Both the position numbers and the translations under genes were made by a program. 64,000 bases of DNA from Pseudomonas sp. RIT-PI-q (GTDB taxonomy: Bacteria > Pseudomonadota > Gammaproteobacteria > Pseudomonadales > Pseudomonadaceae). The notes below the pieces were generated by a model. That model was given only the letters and a program-made list of their open reading frames with translations, made no database searches and was not told the DNA's origin. The stretch spans positions 62,001 through 126,000 of the forward strand of contig NZ_LHPC01000055.1 in the NCBI RefSeq assembly GCF_001297125.1, given 5' to 3'. Below, in pieces: positions 25,077-33,590 of this stretch. Numbering within the stretch: the stretch's first letter is position 1; each line of letters opens with the position of its first letter.

Positions 25077-27374
25077 ATGAGCGATTCCCTTCACACCCAC
25101 AAACCCGAGGCTGATCACGATCACGATCACGATCACGATCACGATCACGATCACGATCACAGCCACAAGCTGCAGCCTGTGCAGAAGCACGATCACGGCA
25201 GCCACGGGGATTCCTGCTGTTCCGCCAAAGTGGCGGCACCGTCGCTGATCAAGTTGAGCGACACGCCGACCGCCGGCGCGCGGCTCAGCAGTTTCCGCAT
25301 CGACGCCATGGACTGCCCGACGGAACAGACGCTGATCCAGAACAAACTGGGCAAGCTCGCGGGTGTGCAACAACTGGAATTCAACCTGATCAACCGGGTG
25401 TTGGGTGTGACCCACGACCTGCCGAGCACCGCGCCGATCATCGACGCCATCAAGTCGCTCGGCATGCAGGCCGAGCCGCTGGAGCAGGGCGTTGAAGCGC
25501 CAGCCCCGGCGCCCGAGAAAAAACCCTGGTGGCCGTTGGCGCTGTCCGGTGTTGGCGCGCTGGCAGCCGAAGTCATCCACTTCACCGACGCTGCACCGAA
25601 CTGGGTGGTGGCGATCATTGCGCTGGTCTCGATCCTCAGCGGCGGCCTCGGTACGTATAAGAAGGGCTGGATTGCCCTGAAAAACCTCAACCTGAACATC
25701 AACGCGCTGATGAGCATCGCGGTGACGGGCGCTATCCTGATCGGCCAGTGGCCGGAAGCGGCGATGGTGATGTTCCTGTTCACCGTGGCCGAGTTGATCG
25801 AGGCCAAGTCCCTGGACCGCGCGCGCAACGCCATCGGCGGCCTGATGCAGATGACGCCGGAGCAGGCGACGGTGCAGCAGGCTGACGGCAGCTGGATTGA
25901 ACAAGACGTCAAAACCATCGAGCTGGGCGCGCGGGTGCGGATTCGTCCGGGCGAACGGGTGGGTCTGGACGGCGAAGTCGTGTCCGGCAGTTCGACCATC
26001 GACCAGGCACCGATCACTGGCGAAAGCCTGCCGGTCGAGAAAACCGTGGGCGACAAGGTGTTCGCCGGCACCATCAACCAGTCCGGCTCGCTTGAGTACG
26101 CCGTGACCGCTGCGGCGAACAATTCGACCCTGGCGCGAATCATCCACGCCGTCGAACAGGCCCAGGGCGCGCGGGCGCCGACCCAGCGTTTCGTCGACAG
26201 TTTCTCGAAAATCTACACCCCGGCGGTGTTCATCCTTGCCCTGGCAGTCGCGGTCATTCCGCCGCTGTTCATGGGCGCGGTCTGGTTCGACTGGATCTAC
26301 CGGGCGCTGGTGTTGCTCGTCGTGGCCTGCCCGTGTGCGCTGGTGATTTCTACGCCAGTAACCATCGTCAGCGGTCTCGCCGCAGCGGCGCGCAAAGGGA
26401 TTCTGGTCAAGGGCGGCGTCTACCTGGAGGGCGGTTACAAGCTCGATTACCTGGCGCTGGACAAGACCGGCACGATCACCCACGGCAAACCGGTGCAGAC
26501 CGATTACCTGATCCTCGATCCCACCGCCGAGCAAACCGCCCCGGCCATTGCGGCGGCACTGGCCGGTCGTTCGGATCACCCGGTGTCGCTGGCCATCGCC
26601 AATGCGGCGGTGGATAAACAATTCACCTCGCTGGTTGTAGATAACTTCGAAGCGCTGGCCGGTCGTGGGGTCCGCGGTGACATCAACGGTCAGACCTATC
26701 ACTTGGGCAACCACCGTCTGGTGGAAGAGCTGAACCTGTGCTCGCCGGCGCTGGAAGAAACGCTGTTCGCGCTGGAAAAACAGGGCAAGTCCGTGGTGCT
26801 GTTGCTCGATCAGTCCGGCCCTTTGGCGCTGTTCGCCGTGGCGGACACGGTGAAAGAGTCCAGCCGCGAGGCGATCCAGCAACTGCACGACCTGGGCATC
26901 AAAACCCTGATGCTCACCGGCGACAACGTCCACACCGCGCAGGCGATTGCCGCGCAAGTGGGCATCGACGAGGCCAAGGGCGACCTGCTGCCGACCGACA
27001 AGCTGCAAGCCATCGAAGCGCTTTATGCACAGGGCCACAACGTCGGCATGGTCGGCGACGGCATCAATGATGCCCCGGCACTGGCGCGGGCCGAGATCGG
27101 TTTCGCCATGGCCGCTGCCGGCACCGATACCGCCATCGAGACCGCTGATGTCGCCCTGATGGACGACGATCTGCGCAAGATCCCGGCTTTCATCCGATTG
27201 TCGCGGCAGACCTCAAGTATCCTCAAACAGAACATCGCCCTCGCATTGGTCATCAAGGCGATCTTTCTTGGGGTAACCTTCGCCGGGATCGCCACCATGT
27301 GGATGGCAGTGTTCGCCGACATGGGCGTGAGCCTGTTGGTGGTGTTCAACGGTTTGCGCCTGCTGCGTAAATAA
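25077..27374 (+). CDS. cadA: P1B-type Cd/Zn/Pb-exporting ATPase
   Basis: 765 residues from the ATG at 25077. It pumps divalent soft metals out of the cytoplasm. Order: a His-Asp-rich N-terminus (eight DH pairs, then HDHGSHGDSCC), one heavy-metal domain with AMDCPTEQTLI, six to eight membrane helices, the actuator TGESLPVEK, the ion-channel CPC (Cys418, Cys420) in VVACPCALVISTP, phosphorylation Asp462 in DKTGTITHG, SDHPVSLAIANA and GDGINDAPAL. The CPTE heavy-metal motif and CPC with His-rich tail point to Zn/Cd/Pb and away from Cu. A 658-residue frame antisense to it is a shadow. Confidence 0.95.
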   Translation: MSDSLHTHKPEADHDHDHDHDHDHDHDHSHKLQPVQKHDHGSHGDSCCSAKVAAPSLIKLSDTPTAGARLSSFRIDAMDCPTEQTLIQNKLGKLAGVQQLEFNLINRVLGVTHDLPSTAPIIDAIKSLGMQAEPLEQGVEAPAPAPEKKPWWPLALSGVGALAAEVIHFTDAAPNWVVAIIALVSILSGGLGTYKKGWIALKNLNLNINALMSIAVTGAILIGQWPEAAMVMFLFTVAELIEAKSLDRARNAIGGLMQMTPEQATVQQADGSWIEQDVKTIELGARVRIRPGERVGLDGEVVSGSSTIDQAPITGESLPVEKTVGDKVFAGTINQSGSLEYAVTAAANNSTLARIIHAVEQAQGARAPTQRFVDSFSKIYTPAVFILALAVAVIPPLFMGAVWFDWIYRALVLLVVACPCALVISTPVTIVSGLAAAARKGILVKGGVYLEGGYKLDYLALDKTGTITHGKPVQTDYLILDPTAEQTAPAIAAALAGRSDHPVSLAIANAAVDKQFTSLVVDNFEALAGRGVRGDINGQTYHLGNHRLVEELNLCSPALEETLFALEKQGKSVVLLLDQSGPLALFAVADTVKESSREAIQQLHDLGIKTLMLTGDNVHTAQAIAAQVGIDEAKGDLLPTDKLQAIEALYAQGHNVGMVGDGINDAPALARAEIGFAMAAAGTDTAIETADVALMDDDLRKIPAFIRLSRQTSSILKQNIALALVIKAIFLGVTFAGIATMWMAVFADMGVSLLVVFNGLRLLRK
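25113..25160 (+). repeat. Perfect hexanucleotide tandem repeat (GATCAC)8 in cadA
   Basis: Eight uninterrupted copies of GATCAC encode eight Asp-His pairs. Copy-number change would stay in frame and alter the length of the metal-binding tail. Confidence 0.97.
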
Positions 27375-27390
27375 AGGATGAGGGAACGGT

Positions 27391-28254
27391 GTGCTGAGTG
27401 CCGAGCTGAAGGCGTTTTACATGGTTGCCCGTTTGGGCAGCATTACCCTGGCGGCAAAAAAGCTCGGCCTGAGCCAGCCCACCGTGACGACGCAGATTCG
27501 GCACCTGGAAAGTCAGTATTCGGTTGAACTGTTCTACCGCGGCGGCCGCCGCCTCACCGTCAGCGACGAAGGTGCGCGGTTGCTGCCGATGGTCAAGACG
27601 CTGTTGCAGCAGGAAGCCGATATCGAGTTCTTCCTGCGTAACAGTGGGCAGGTTCAGGGCACGTTGCGCATTGCCGCCACGGCGCCGTATTACATCCTCG
27701 ATCTGGTGAAGACCTTCCGCGAGCGTCTGCCGCAAGTGGAAGTGTCGGTGGAAATAGGCAACTCGCAGCAGGTGTTGGAAGCACTGGAGGATTACCGGGT
27801 CGATGTCGCGGCCTCATCGCAGTTACTCGACGATGCACGGCTGATCCGCCGGGTGCTCGGCAGCGATCCGCTGGTGCTGGCAGTGCACCGCAATCATCCG
27901 TTGGCGATTCACGATCACGTGCCGCTCAGTGCGCTGGCCGGGCATACGTTGTTGATGCGCGAGTCGGGCTCGACGACTCGTCGATTGACGGAAGAGTTAT
28001 TAGCTAGCGCCGGGGTGAGTTTCGGGCCGCTGCTGGAGATTGGCAGCCGTGAGTCGATCCGCGAGGCGGTCCTGCGCAATATCGGCATCAGCATCATTGC
28101 CCGGCAGGAAGTGCCGCATGATCCGCAATTGCGCGTGCTGACCATCGAGAATGCGCCGCAGATTCCCGAGTATCTGTACTGCCTCAAGGAGCGAAAAGGT
28201 GCGCGGCTGCCGGCGGCGTTTCTGGGGTTGGCGCAGGAAATGGCCCCGGCCTAA
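27391..28254 (+). CDS. LysR-family regulator of the phosphonate cluster (probable)
   Basis: 287 residues from a GTG at 27391, with AAAGGATGAGG in front. The winged helix-turn-helix covers the first 60 residues (LGSITLAAKKLGLSQPTVTT), and a periplasmic-binding-like effector domain follows. It is placed 16 bases after cadA and 221 bases before the phosphonate ABC genes. LysR genes are a common companion of aminoethylphosphonate transport and degradation clusters, so regulation of the downstream genes is the best guess; read-through from the metal-inducible cadA promoter is possible. Confidence 0.85.
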   Translation: MLSAELKAFYMVARLGSITLAAKKLGLSQPTVTTQIRHLESQYSVELFYRGGRRLTVSDEGARLLPMVKTLLQQEADIEFFLRNSGQVQGTLRIAATAPYYILDLVKTFRERLPQVEVSVEIGNSQQVLEALEDYRVDVAASSQLLDDARLIRRVLGSDPLVLAVHRNHPLAIHDHVPLSALAGHTLLMRESGSTTRRLTEELLASAGVSFGPLLEIGSRESIREAVLRNIGISIIARQEVPHDPQLRVLTIENAPQIPEYLYCLKERKGARLPAAFLGLAQEMAPA

Positions 28255-28274
28255 AATCCTGGTCGTCAGTCATG

Positions 28275-28346
28275 GCCTCATCGCGGGCAAGCCCGCTCCC
28301 ACAGGATTGTGTAAAACCTGTGGGAGCGGGCTTGCCCGCGATGGCG
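28275..28346. repeat. REP doublet, GGGCTTGCCCGCG subtype, arms facing outward
   Basis: Arms 28279-28304 and 28319-28344, short 14-base spacer, just after the LysR gene. Confidence 0.9.
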
Positions 28347-28434
28347 CCAGTCCGGACAACGAACCACCTCAACCAAAATCCCCAAATACCACTATCGGCC
28401 GTTTTTGCCTCACTGCCACATGACGTACGCATTA

Positions 28435-28465
28435 CATCCCTAGGATGAGCTTCATCTGCTTGATG
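28435..28465 (+). promoter_or_regulatory. Two tandem CATC-N5-GATG dyads ahead of the phosphonate ABC genes
   Basis: CATCCCTAGGATG (28435-28447) and CATCTGCTTGATG (28453-28465) have the same 4-base arms and spacing, 18 bases apart, ending 10 bases before the ATG. They look like a double binding site; which protein binds is unknown. Confidence 0.35.
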
Positions 28466-28475
28466 AGGTCCGTCC

Positions 28476-29552
28476 ATGAACCATTCGATCGCAACAGCCC
28501 TGACCAACCCCGGCGCCCCGATGCGGGTGCGCAGCGTGCAGAAACGCTTTGGCGCGTTCACCGCGCTGGACAACGTTTCCCTCGACGTCGCGGCCGGTGA
28601 GTTGGTGTGTCTGCTCGGCCCGTCGGGCTGCGGCAAAACCACCTTGCTGCGCTGCATCGCCGGTCTGGAGAAACAGGACAGCGGCGAGTTGTACCTCGGC
28701 AATCGCGACGTTTCCCACCTGGCACCGCAGGCTCGGGACTACGGCATTCTGTTCCAGTCCTACGCGCTGTTCCCCAATCTCACCGTCGAAGCGAACATTG
28801 CCTACGGCCTCGCCGGCAGCGGTCGCGATGAAGTGCGCCAGCGCGTCGGTCAGATGCTGGAACTGGTCGGCCTGATCGGCAGTGAGAAAAAGTATCCCGG
28901 CCAATTGTCTGGCGGCCAACAGCAACGGGTCGCACTGGCCCGCGCCCTGGCCCCGGCGCCTTCGTTGTTGCTGCTGGACGAACCGATGTCGGCCCTCGAC
29001 GCCCGGGTCCGCGAGCACCTGTGCACCGAACTGCGCCAACTGCAACGCAACCTCGGCATCACCACCTTGATGGTCACGCATAATCAGGACGAAGCGATGC
29101 TGATGGCTGACCGCATCGCCGTGATGAACAACGGCAAGGTCGAGCAATACGCCACGCCTCAGGAAATCTACGACCGCCCGGCGACGCCATTCGTGGCGGA
29201 GTTCGTCGGCCAGGGTAACTGGCTGCCCTTCAGCCGCAGCAGTGACAGCCATGCGCAGGTCGGCGGAATGAGCATGCGCCTCGCGGATGGCAGTGCCAAA
29301 ACCACATCGGGTCGTCTGTTCTGCCGCCCCGAAGCGATCAACGTCAACCCTGTGGTGCATGAAGAAAACCTGTTTCCGGCCAAGGTCCGCGAAATCACCT
29401 TCCTCGGCAACCGTTGCCGCATGAGCTTCGAACTCGACCAACTGCCCGGCCATCCGCTGCTGGCCGAACTCGCCCCGGAAGCCATGCCGCGCCTCGGCGC
29501 CCAGCAGATCATGGTCGCCTTGCCGCCACGCAGCCTGCAGGTGTTTGCCTGA
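28476..29552 (+). CDS. Phosphonate-type ABC transporter, ATP-binding protein
   Basis: 358 residues. Walker A LLGPSGCGKTTLLRC, Q-loop LFQSYALFPNLTV, signature LSGGQQQRVALARAL, Walker B LLLLDEPMSALD and the switch VTHNQDEAM are all intact. A C-terminal TOBE-like domain begins near residue 245. It belongs to the putative 2-aminoethylphosphonate (PhnT-like) group judged by its partners: a fused permease, a binding protein, an FAD oxidoreductase and PhnZ. Its stop codon overlaps the permease ATG by one base. Confidence 0.88.
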   Translation: MNHSIATALTNPGAPMRVRSVQKRFGAFTALDNVSLDVAAGELVCLLGPSGCGKTTLLRCIAGLEKQDSGELYLGNRDVSHLAPQARDYGILFQSYALFPNLTVEANIAYGLAGSGRDEVRQRVGQMLELVGLIGSEKKYPGQLSGGQQQRVALARALAPAPSLLLLDEPMSALDARVREHLCTELRQLQRNLGITTLMVTHNQDEAMLMADRIAVMNNGKVEQYATPQEIYDRPATPFVAEFVGQGNWLPFSRSSDSHAQVGGMSMRLADGSAKTTSGRLFCRPEAINVNPVVHEENLFPAKVREITFLGNRCRMSFELDQLPGHPLLAELAPEAMPRLGAQQIMVALPPRSLQVFA

Positions 29553-31276
29553 TGAGCGCGAACATCGCGCTGCCGATACCGCACAAGCAGGTTCGGCAGA
29601 CCTCCCGTGCCGAGATCGGCGACCGGGTGTTCGTGGTCGGCGGCAAAATCCTTTTGCTGGTGTTGCTCGGCGTCGCCGTGTTGATGCCGTTGCTGGCGAT
29701 CTTCTGGCGTGGCTTCAGTTCTGAAGCCGGGCAGGGCGGTGGTTGGGTGGCTGCCCGTGAACTGGTGACCAGCGCGAATTTCCACTGGTTGCTCGGCAAT
29801 AGCCTGAAAGTTTCCGTCAGCGTCGCGGCGATTGTCGTACCGCTGGCCTATCTGTTTGCCTACGCCCTGCAACGCACCCTGATTCCCGGCAAAGGCATCT
29901 GGCGTGGCATGTCGTTGTTGCCGTTGATGGCACCGTCGATGCTGCCGGGGATTGCGCTGGTTTATCTGTTCGGCAACCAGGGCATGTTGCGCGGTTTGCT
30001 CTCGGACAATATCTACGGCTTCTGGGGCATTGTGCTCGGTGAGGTGATCTACACCTTCCCACACGCCTTGATGATTCTGCTGTCGGCGCTGTCCCTGGCG
30101 GATGCGCGACTGTTCGATGCCGCCTCCAGCATGGGCGCCAGTCCGGCAAAAGCCTTCCGTAGCATTACTTGGCCGGCGACACGTCAGGCGGTGTTCGCGG
30201 CGTTCTGCCTGGTGTTTACCCTGACCATCACCGATTTCGGCGTGCCCGTGGTGGTCGGTGGCGACTATCAAGTGCTGGCGCTGGAAGCCTACAAAGCCGT
30301 GGTCGGCCAGCAGCAATTCGGTCGCGGCGCGTTGATCGGCATGGTCCTGCTGCTGCCGGCGCTGTTCAGCTTCGGGGTCGACGCCTGGTTGCGTCGGCGT
30401 CACGGCGACTCCATGAGCGGTCGGGCACAAGTGTTCAAGCCGGCGCCGTCGAAGCTGCGTGATGGCTGCTACCTGGCGATCGTGCTGCTGATTTGCGCGG
30501 CGTTGCTGCTGGTGTTCGGCATGGCGGTGTTCTCGTCGCTGGTGAAATTCTGGCCGTACAACCTGTCGCTGTCGCTCAACCATTATCAATTCAACGACAC
30601 GGCGGGCGGCGGCTGGCTGGCCTATGGCAACAGCGCGAAGATGGCCCTGTGCACCGCGTTGATCGGCAGCGTGCTGATTTTCACCGGCGCCTACCTGATG
30701 GAAAAAACCAAGGGCCAACGCGGGCTGAACCTGACCCTGCGCATGCTCAGTTTCGTCCCGATGGCGGTGCCGGGCCTGGTGCTGGGGTTGGGTTATGTCT
30801 TCTTCTTCAACCTCACCGATAACCCGCTGCATGTGCTCTACGGGACCATGACCCTGCTGGTGGTCTGCACCATTGCGCACTATTTGACCACCGCGCAAAT
30901 GACCGCGACCACCGCGCTGCGCCAACTCGACGCCGAGTTCGAAGCCGCCGCGCTGTCGCTCAAGGCGCCGCTGTATCGGCACTACCTGCGGGTCACCGTG
31001 CCGATCTGCCTGCCGGCGCTGCTGGACATCGTGCGCTACTTGTTCGTCTCGGCCATGACCACCGTTTCGGCGGCGATCTTCCTCTACAGCCCCGACACCA
31101 TCCTCGCGGCGGTGGCAGTGCTGAATATGGACGACGCCGGCAACGTCGGCGGTGCGGCAGCGATGTCGACCCTGATTCTGTTCACCTCGGCGGGCGTGTC
31201 CCTGCTGCTGGCCTGGGCCTCGCGCGGGTTGCTGCGTCGCTCCCAAGCCTGGCGGCAGACCGCGCCCGGCAATTGA
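29552..31276 (+). CDS. Phosphonate-type ABC transporter, fused double permease
   Basis: 574 residues from the ATG at 29552, which overlaps the ATPase stop (TGATG). Two homologous permease halves are fused, each with about six membrane segments and an EAA-type loop (DAASSMGASPAKAFRSITWP in the first, EFEAAALSLKAPLYRHYLRV in the second). This fused arrangement is that of putative 2-aminoethylphosphonate transporters (PhnU/PhnV combined). It moves the ligand brought by the binding protein encoded next. Confidence 0.88.
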   Translation: MSANIALPIPHKQVRQTSRAEIGDRVFVVGGKILLLVLLGVAVLMPLLAIFWRGFSSEAGQGGGWVAARELVTSANFHWLLGNSLKVSVSVAAIVVPLAYLFAYALQRTLIPGKGIWRGMSLLPLMAPSMLPGIALVYLFGNQGMLRGLLSDNIYGFWGIVLGEVIYTFPHALMILLSALSLADARLFDAASSMGASPAKAFRSITWPATRQAVFAAFCLVFTLTITDFGVPVVVGGDYQVLALEAYKAVVGQQQFGRGALIGMVLLLPALFSFGVDAWLRRRHGDSMSGRAQVFKPAPSKLRDGCYLAIVLLICAALLLVFGMAVFSSLVKFWPYNLSLSLNHYQFNDTAGGGWLAYGNSAKMALCTALIGSVLIFTGAYLMEKTKGQRGLNLTLRMLSFVPMAVPGLVLGLGYVFFFNLTDNPLHVLYGTMTLLVVCTIAHYLTTAQMTATTALRQLDAEFEAAALSLKAPLYRHYLRVTVPICLPALLDIVRYLFVSAMTTVSAAIFLYSPDTILAAVAVLNMDDAGNVGGAAAMSTLILFTSAGVSLLLAWASRGLLRRSQAWRQTAPGN

Positions 31277-31313
31277 TTCGCTCCAATCCTTCAACTCAAA
31301 CAGGAAAACGATC

Positions 31314-32339
31314 ATGTTCAAGCCCCTGGCCCTGGCCGCTGCTGTCCTCACCGCTTTCAGCCTGAACGCCTTCGCGGCGAAAACCGAGTTGACGGTGTAC
31401 ACCGCCCTCGAAGCCGAACAACTGAAGACCTACAAGGACGCCTTCGAAAAGGCCAACCCGGACGTCGAGATCAAGTGGGTGCGCGATTCCACCGGGATCA
31501 TCACCGCCAAGCTGCTGGCCGAAAAAGCCCGCCCGCAGGCTGACGCCGTCTGGGGCCTGGCCGCGTCGAGCCTGGCCATTCTCGATCAGCAAGGCATGCT
31601 GCAAAGCTACGCGCCGAAGGACCTGGGCAAGATCGGCGGCAACTACCGCGACGCTGCCAACCCGCCCGCCTGGGTCGGCATGGACGTCTGGGCCGCAACC
31701 ATTTGCTTCAACACCGTCGAAGCCGAGAAACAAGGTTTGACCAAACCGGTGAGCTGGCAGGACCTGACCAAGCCTGAGTACAAAGGCAAGATCGTCATGC
31801 CTAACCCGGCCTCGTCCGGCACCGGTTTCCTCGACGTCAGCGCCTGGCTGCAAACCTTCGGCGAGAAGCAGGGCTGGCAGTACATGGACGACCTGCACCA
31901 GAACATCGGCCAGTACGTTCACTCCGGTTCCAAGCCTTGCAAACTGGCGGCGGCGGGCGAATTCCCGATCGGCATTTCCTTTGAATACCCGGCTGTTCAG
32001 CTGAAACGCCAGGGTGCGCCGCTGGACATCATCCTGCCGAAAGAAGGCCTGGGCTGGGAGATCGAAGCGACTGCCGTGATCAAGGGCACGCAGCATGAAG
32101 AAGCGGCGAAGAAACTGGCTGACTTCTCGGCAAGCCCGGCGGCGATGGAGCTATATAAAGAGAACTTCGCGGTCCTGGCTCAGCCGGGTATCGCCAAGCC
32201 CCAGACCGAATTGCCGGCGGATTACGAGCAACGCTTGATCAAGAATGACTTTGCCTGGGCGTCGAAGAACCGTGATGAGATTTTGACCGAGTGGCGTAAG
32301 CGTTATGACGGCAAGTCCGAGAAAGTGGCTGCCAAGTAG
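31314..32339 (+). CDS. Phosphonate-type ABC transporter, substrate-binding protein
   Basis: 341 residues with a signal peptide of about 21 residues (ending AFA). The mature protein is a class II (iron/spermidine-like) binding protein: ELTVYTALEAEQLKTYKDAF, TAKLLAEKARPQADAVWGLA, PNPASSGTGFLDVSAWLQ and GISFEYPAVQLKRQGAPLD. This is the type of 2-aminoethylphosphonate-binding proteins (PhnS-like), which are related to ferric-ion-binding proteins but lack their tyrosine pair. It follows the permease by 37 bases. Confidence 0.87.
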   Translation: MFKPLALAAAVLTAFSLNAFAAKTELTVYTALEAEQLKTYKDAFEKANPDVEIKWVRDSTGIITAKLLAEKARPQADAVWGLAASSLAILDQQGMLQSYAPKDLGKIGGNYRDAANPPAWVGMDVWAATICFNTVEAEKQGLTKPVSWQDLTKPEYKGKIVMPNPASSGTGFLDVSAWLQTFGEKQGWQYMDDLHQNIGQYVHSGSKPCKLAAAGEFPIGISFEYPAVQLKRQGAPLDIILPKEGLGWEIEATAVIKGTQHEEAAKKLADFSASPAAMELYKENFAVLAQPGIAKPQTELPADYEQRLIKNDFAWASKNRDEILTEWRKRYDGKSEKVAAK

Positions 32340-32358
32340 GACCTTTATTGGCTGACGG

Positions 32359-32433
32359 GCCTCTTCGCTGGCAAGCCAGCTCCTACAGGGACGCGCGATA
32401 ACCCTGTAGGAGCTGGCTTGCCAGCGAAGGCGG
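32359..32433. repeat. REP doublet, GCTGGCTTGCCAGCG subtype, arms facing outward
   Basis: Arms 32361-32388 and 32404-32430. It separates the transporter genes from the catabolic genes of the same cluster and may reduce read-through or protect the upstream mRNA. Confidence 0.9.
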
Positions 32434-32456
32434 TCTCGAATTCAGGGACAAACCCC

Positions 32457-33590
32457 ATGACACACCACAACGACCTGCTGATCGTAGGCGCCGGCATCCT
32501 CGGCCTGTCCCACGCCTACGCCGCCGCCAAACGCGGTCTCAAAGTCAGCGTTTTCGAACGCAGCGAAACGCCTCTCGGCGCCTCGGTGCGCAACTTCGGC
32601 CAAGCCCTCGTCACCGGCCAGCCCCCGGGCCCGATGCTCGAACTGGCCAAGGCCAGCCGCGAGATCTGGGGCCAATGGGCGCAGCTCGCCGGCCTGCAAC
32701 TCAAGCGTAATGGCTCGTACCTGTTCGCCCGCAACGAAGCCGAAGAACGCCTGCTGGAAACCTTCTGCGCCGGCCGCGCCGTGGAACACGGCTATCGAGT
32801 GAACCTGCTGCGTGGCGCCGCATTGCGCGATTTGTACGGCGGCCAGTTCCGCCATCACCGCGCCGCGTTGCACGGCATGGACGATCAGCAACTGTATTCG
32901 CGCGAAGCGATTCCGGCGTTGATCGACTACCTGCGCCGCGAGCTGGGGGTCGAGTTTCACTTCTCCACGCTGGTGCGCGACATCGAGCCGGGGCGCTTGC
33001 ACAGTACCGCTGGAACCTTCAGCGCCGAGCAGATTATTGTCTGCTCCGGCCACGATTATCAGACCTTGCTGGCCGCGCCTATCGCCGAACTCAAGCCGCA
33101 CATCTGCCGCCTGCAAATGCTCCGCGCAAGGCCGCAAATCAACCTCAACCTGCAACACGCGTTGCTCACCGGTTTGAGTTGCGTGCACTACGGCGCGTTC
33201 GCCGATCTGCCGGAAGCGGCGGCGGTGCAGGCGCAGATTCTGCGAGAGGAACCGCACCTGCATGAAAATGGCATTCACCTGCTGATCAGCCCGACGCCTC
33301 ATGGCGAACTGATCATCGGCGATTCCCACCATTACGGCAGCGACCCGTCGCCGTTCAACGCCGAGCAGGTCGACAACTGGATGCTTGAACTGGCCGAGCA
33401 AACGCTGGGCTGCAAGGTGCAAGTGGTCGAACGCTGGCAGGGTGTCTATGGTTCACGGGGGCCGGGACCGTTCTCGTTCCTGCGCCCAATGCCGGGTGTG
33501 AGCGTGGCGCTGATGCACACCGGTGTGGGCATGAGCGTCGGCCCGGCGATGGCCGAATGTAACGTCGCGACCTTATTGGGAGAACATTGA
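32457..33590 (+). CDS. FAD-dependent aminophosphonate oxidoreductase (TIGR03364-like)
   Basis: 377 residues from the ATG at 32457. It is a DAO/glycine-oxidase-fold flavoprotein: FAD-binding LIVGAGILGLSHAYAAAKRG, then SVRNFGQALVTGQPPG and the C-terminal GVYGSRGPGPFSFLRPMPG and HTGVGMSVGPAMAE. The subgroup found in phosphonate operons is thought to oxidise 2-aminoethylphosphonate or a hydroxylated or N-methylated relative at the C-N bond. The stop overlaps the start of the PhnZ gene by one base (TGATG), so the two products are made together. Confidence 0.85.
   Translation: MTHHNDLLIVGAGILGLSHAYAAAKRGLKVSVFERSETPLGASVRNFGQALVTGQPPGPMLELAKASREIWGQWAQLAGLQLKRNGSYLFARNEAEERLLETFCAGRAVEHGYRVNLLRGAALRDLYGGQFRHHRAALHGMDDQQLYSREAIPALIDYLRRELGVEFHFSTLVRDIEPGRLHSTAGTFSAEQIIVCSGHDYQTLLAAPIAELKPHICRLQMLRARPQINLNLQHALLTGLSCVHYGAFADLPEAAAVQAQILREEPHLHENGIHLLISPTPHGELIIGDSHHYGSDPSPFNAEQVDNWMLELAEQTLGCKVQVVERWQGVYGSRGPGPFSFLRPMPGVSVALMHTGVGMSVGPAMAECNVATLLGEH

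Noticed and set aside
25062..27038. 658-residue open frame antisense to cadA
   Set aside because: It mirrors the third-codon GC bias of cadA, has no recognisable domain and no own start signal. The same holds for other long antisense frames in this window.
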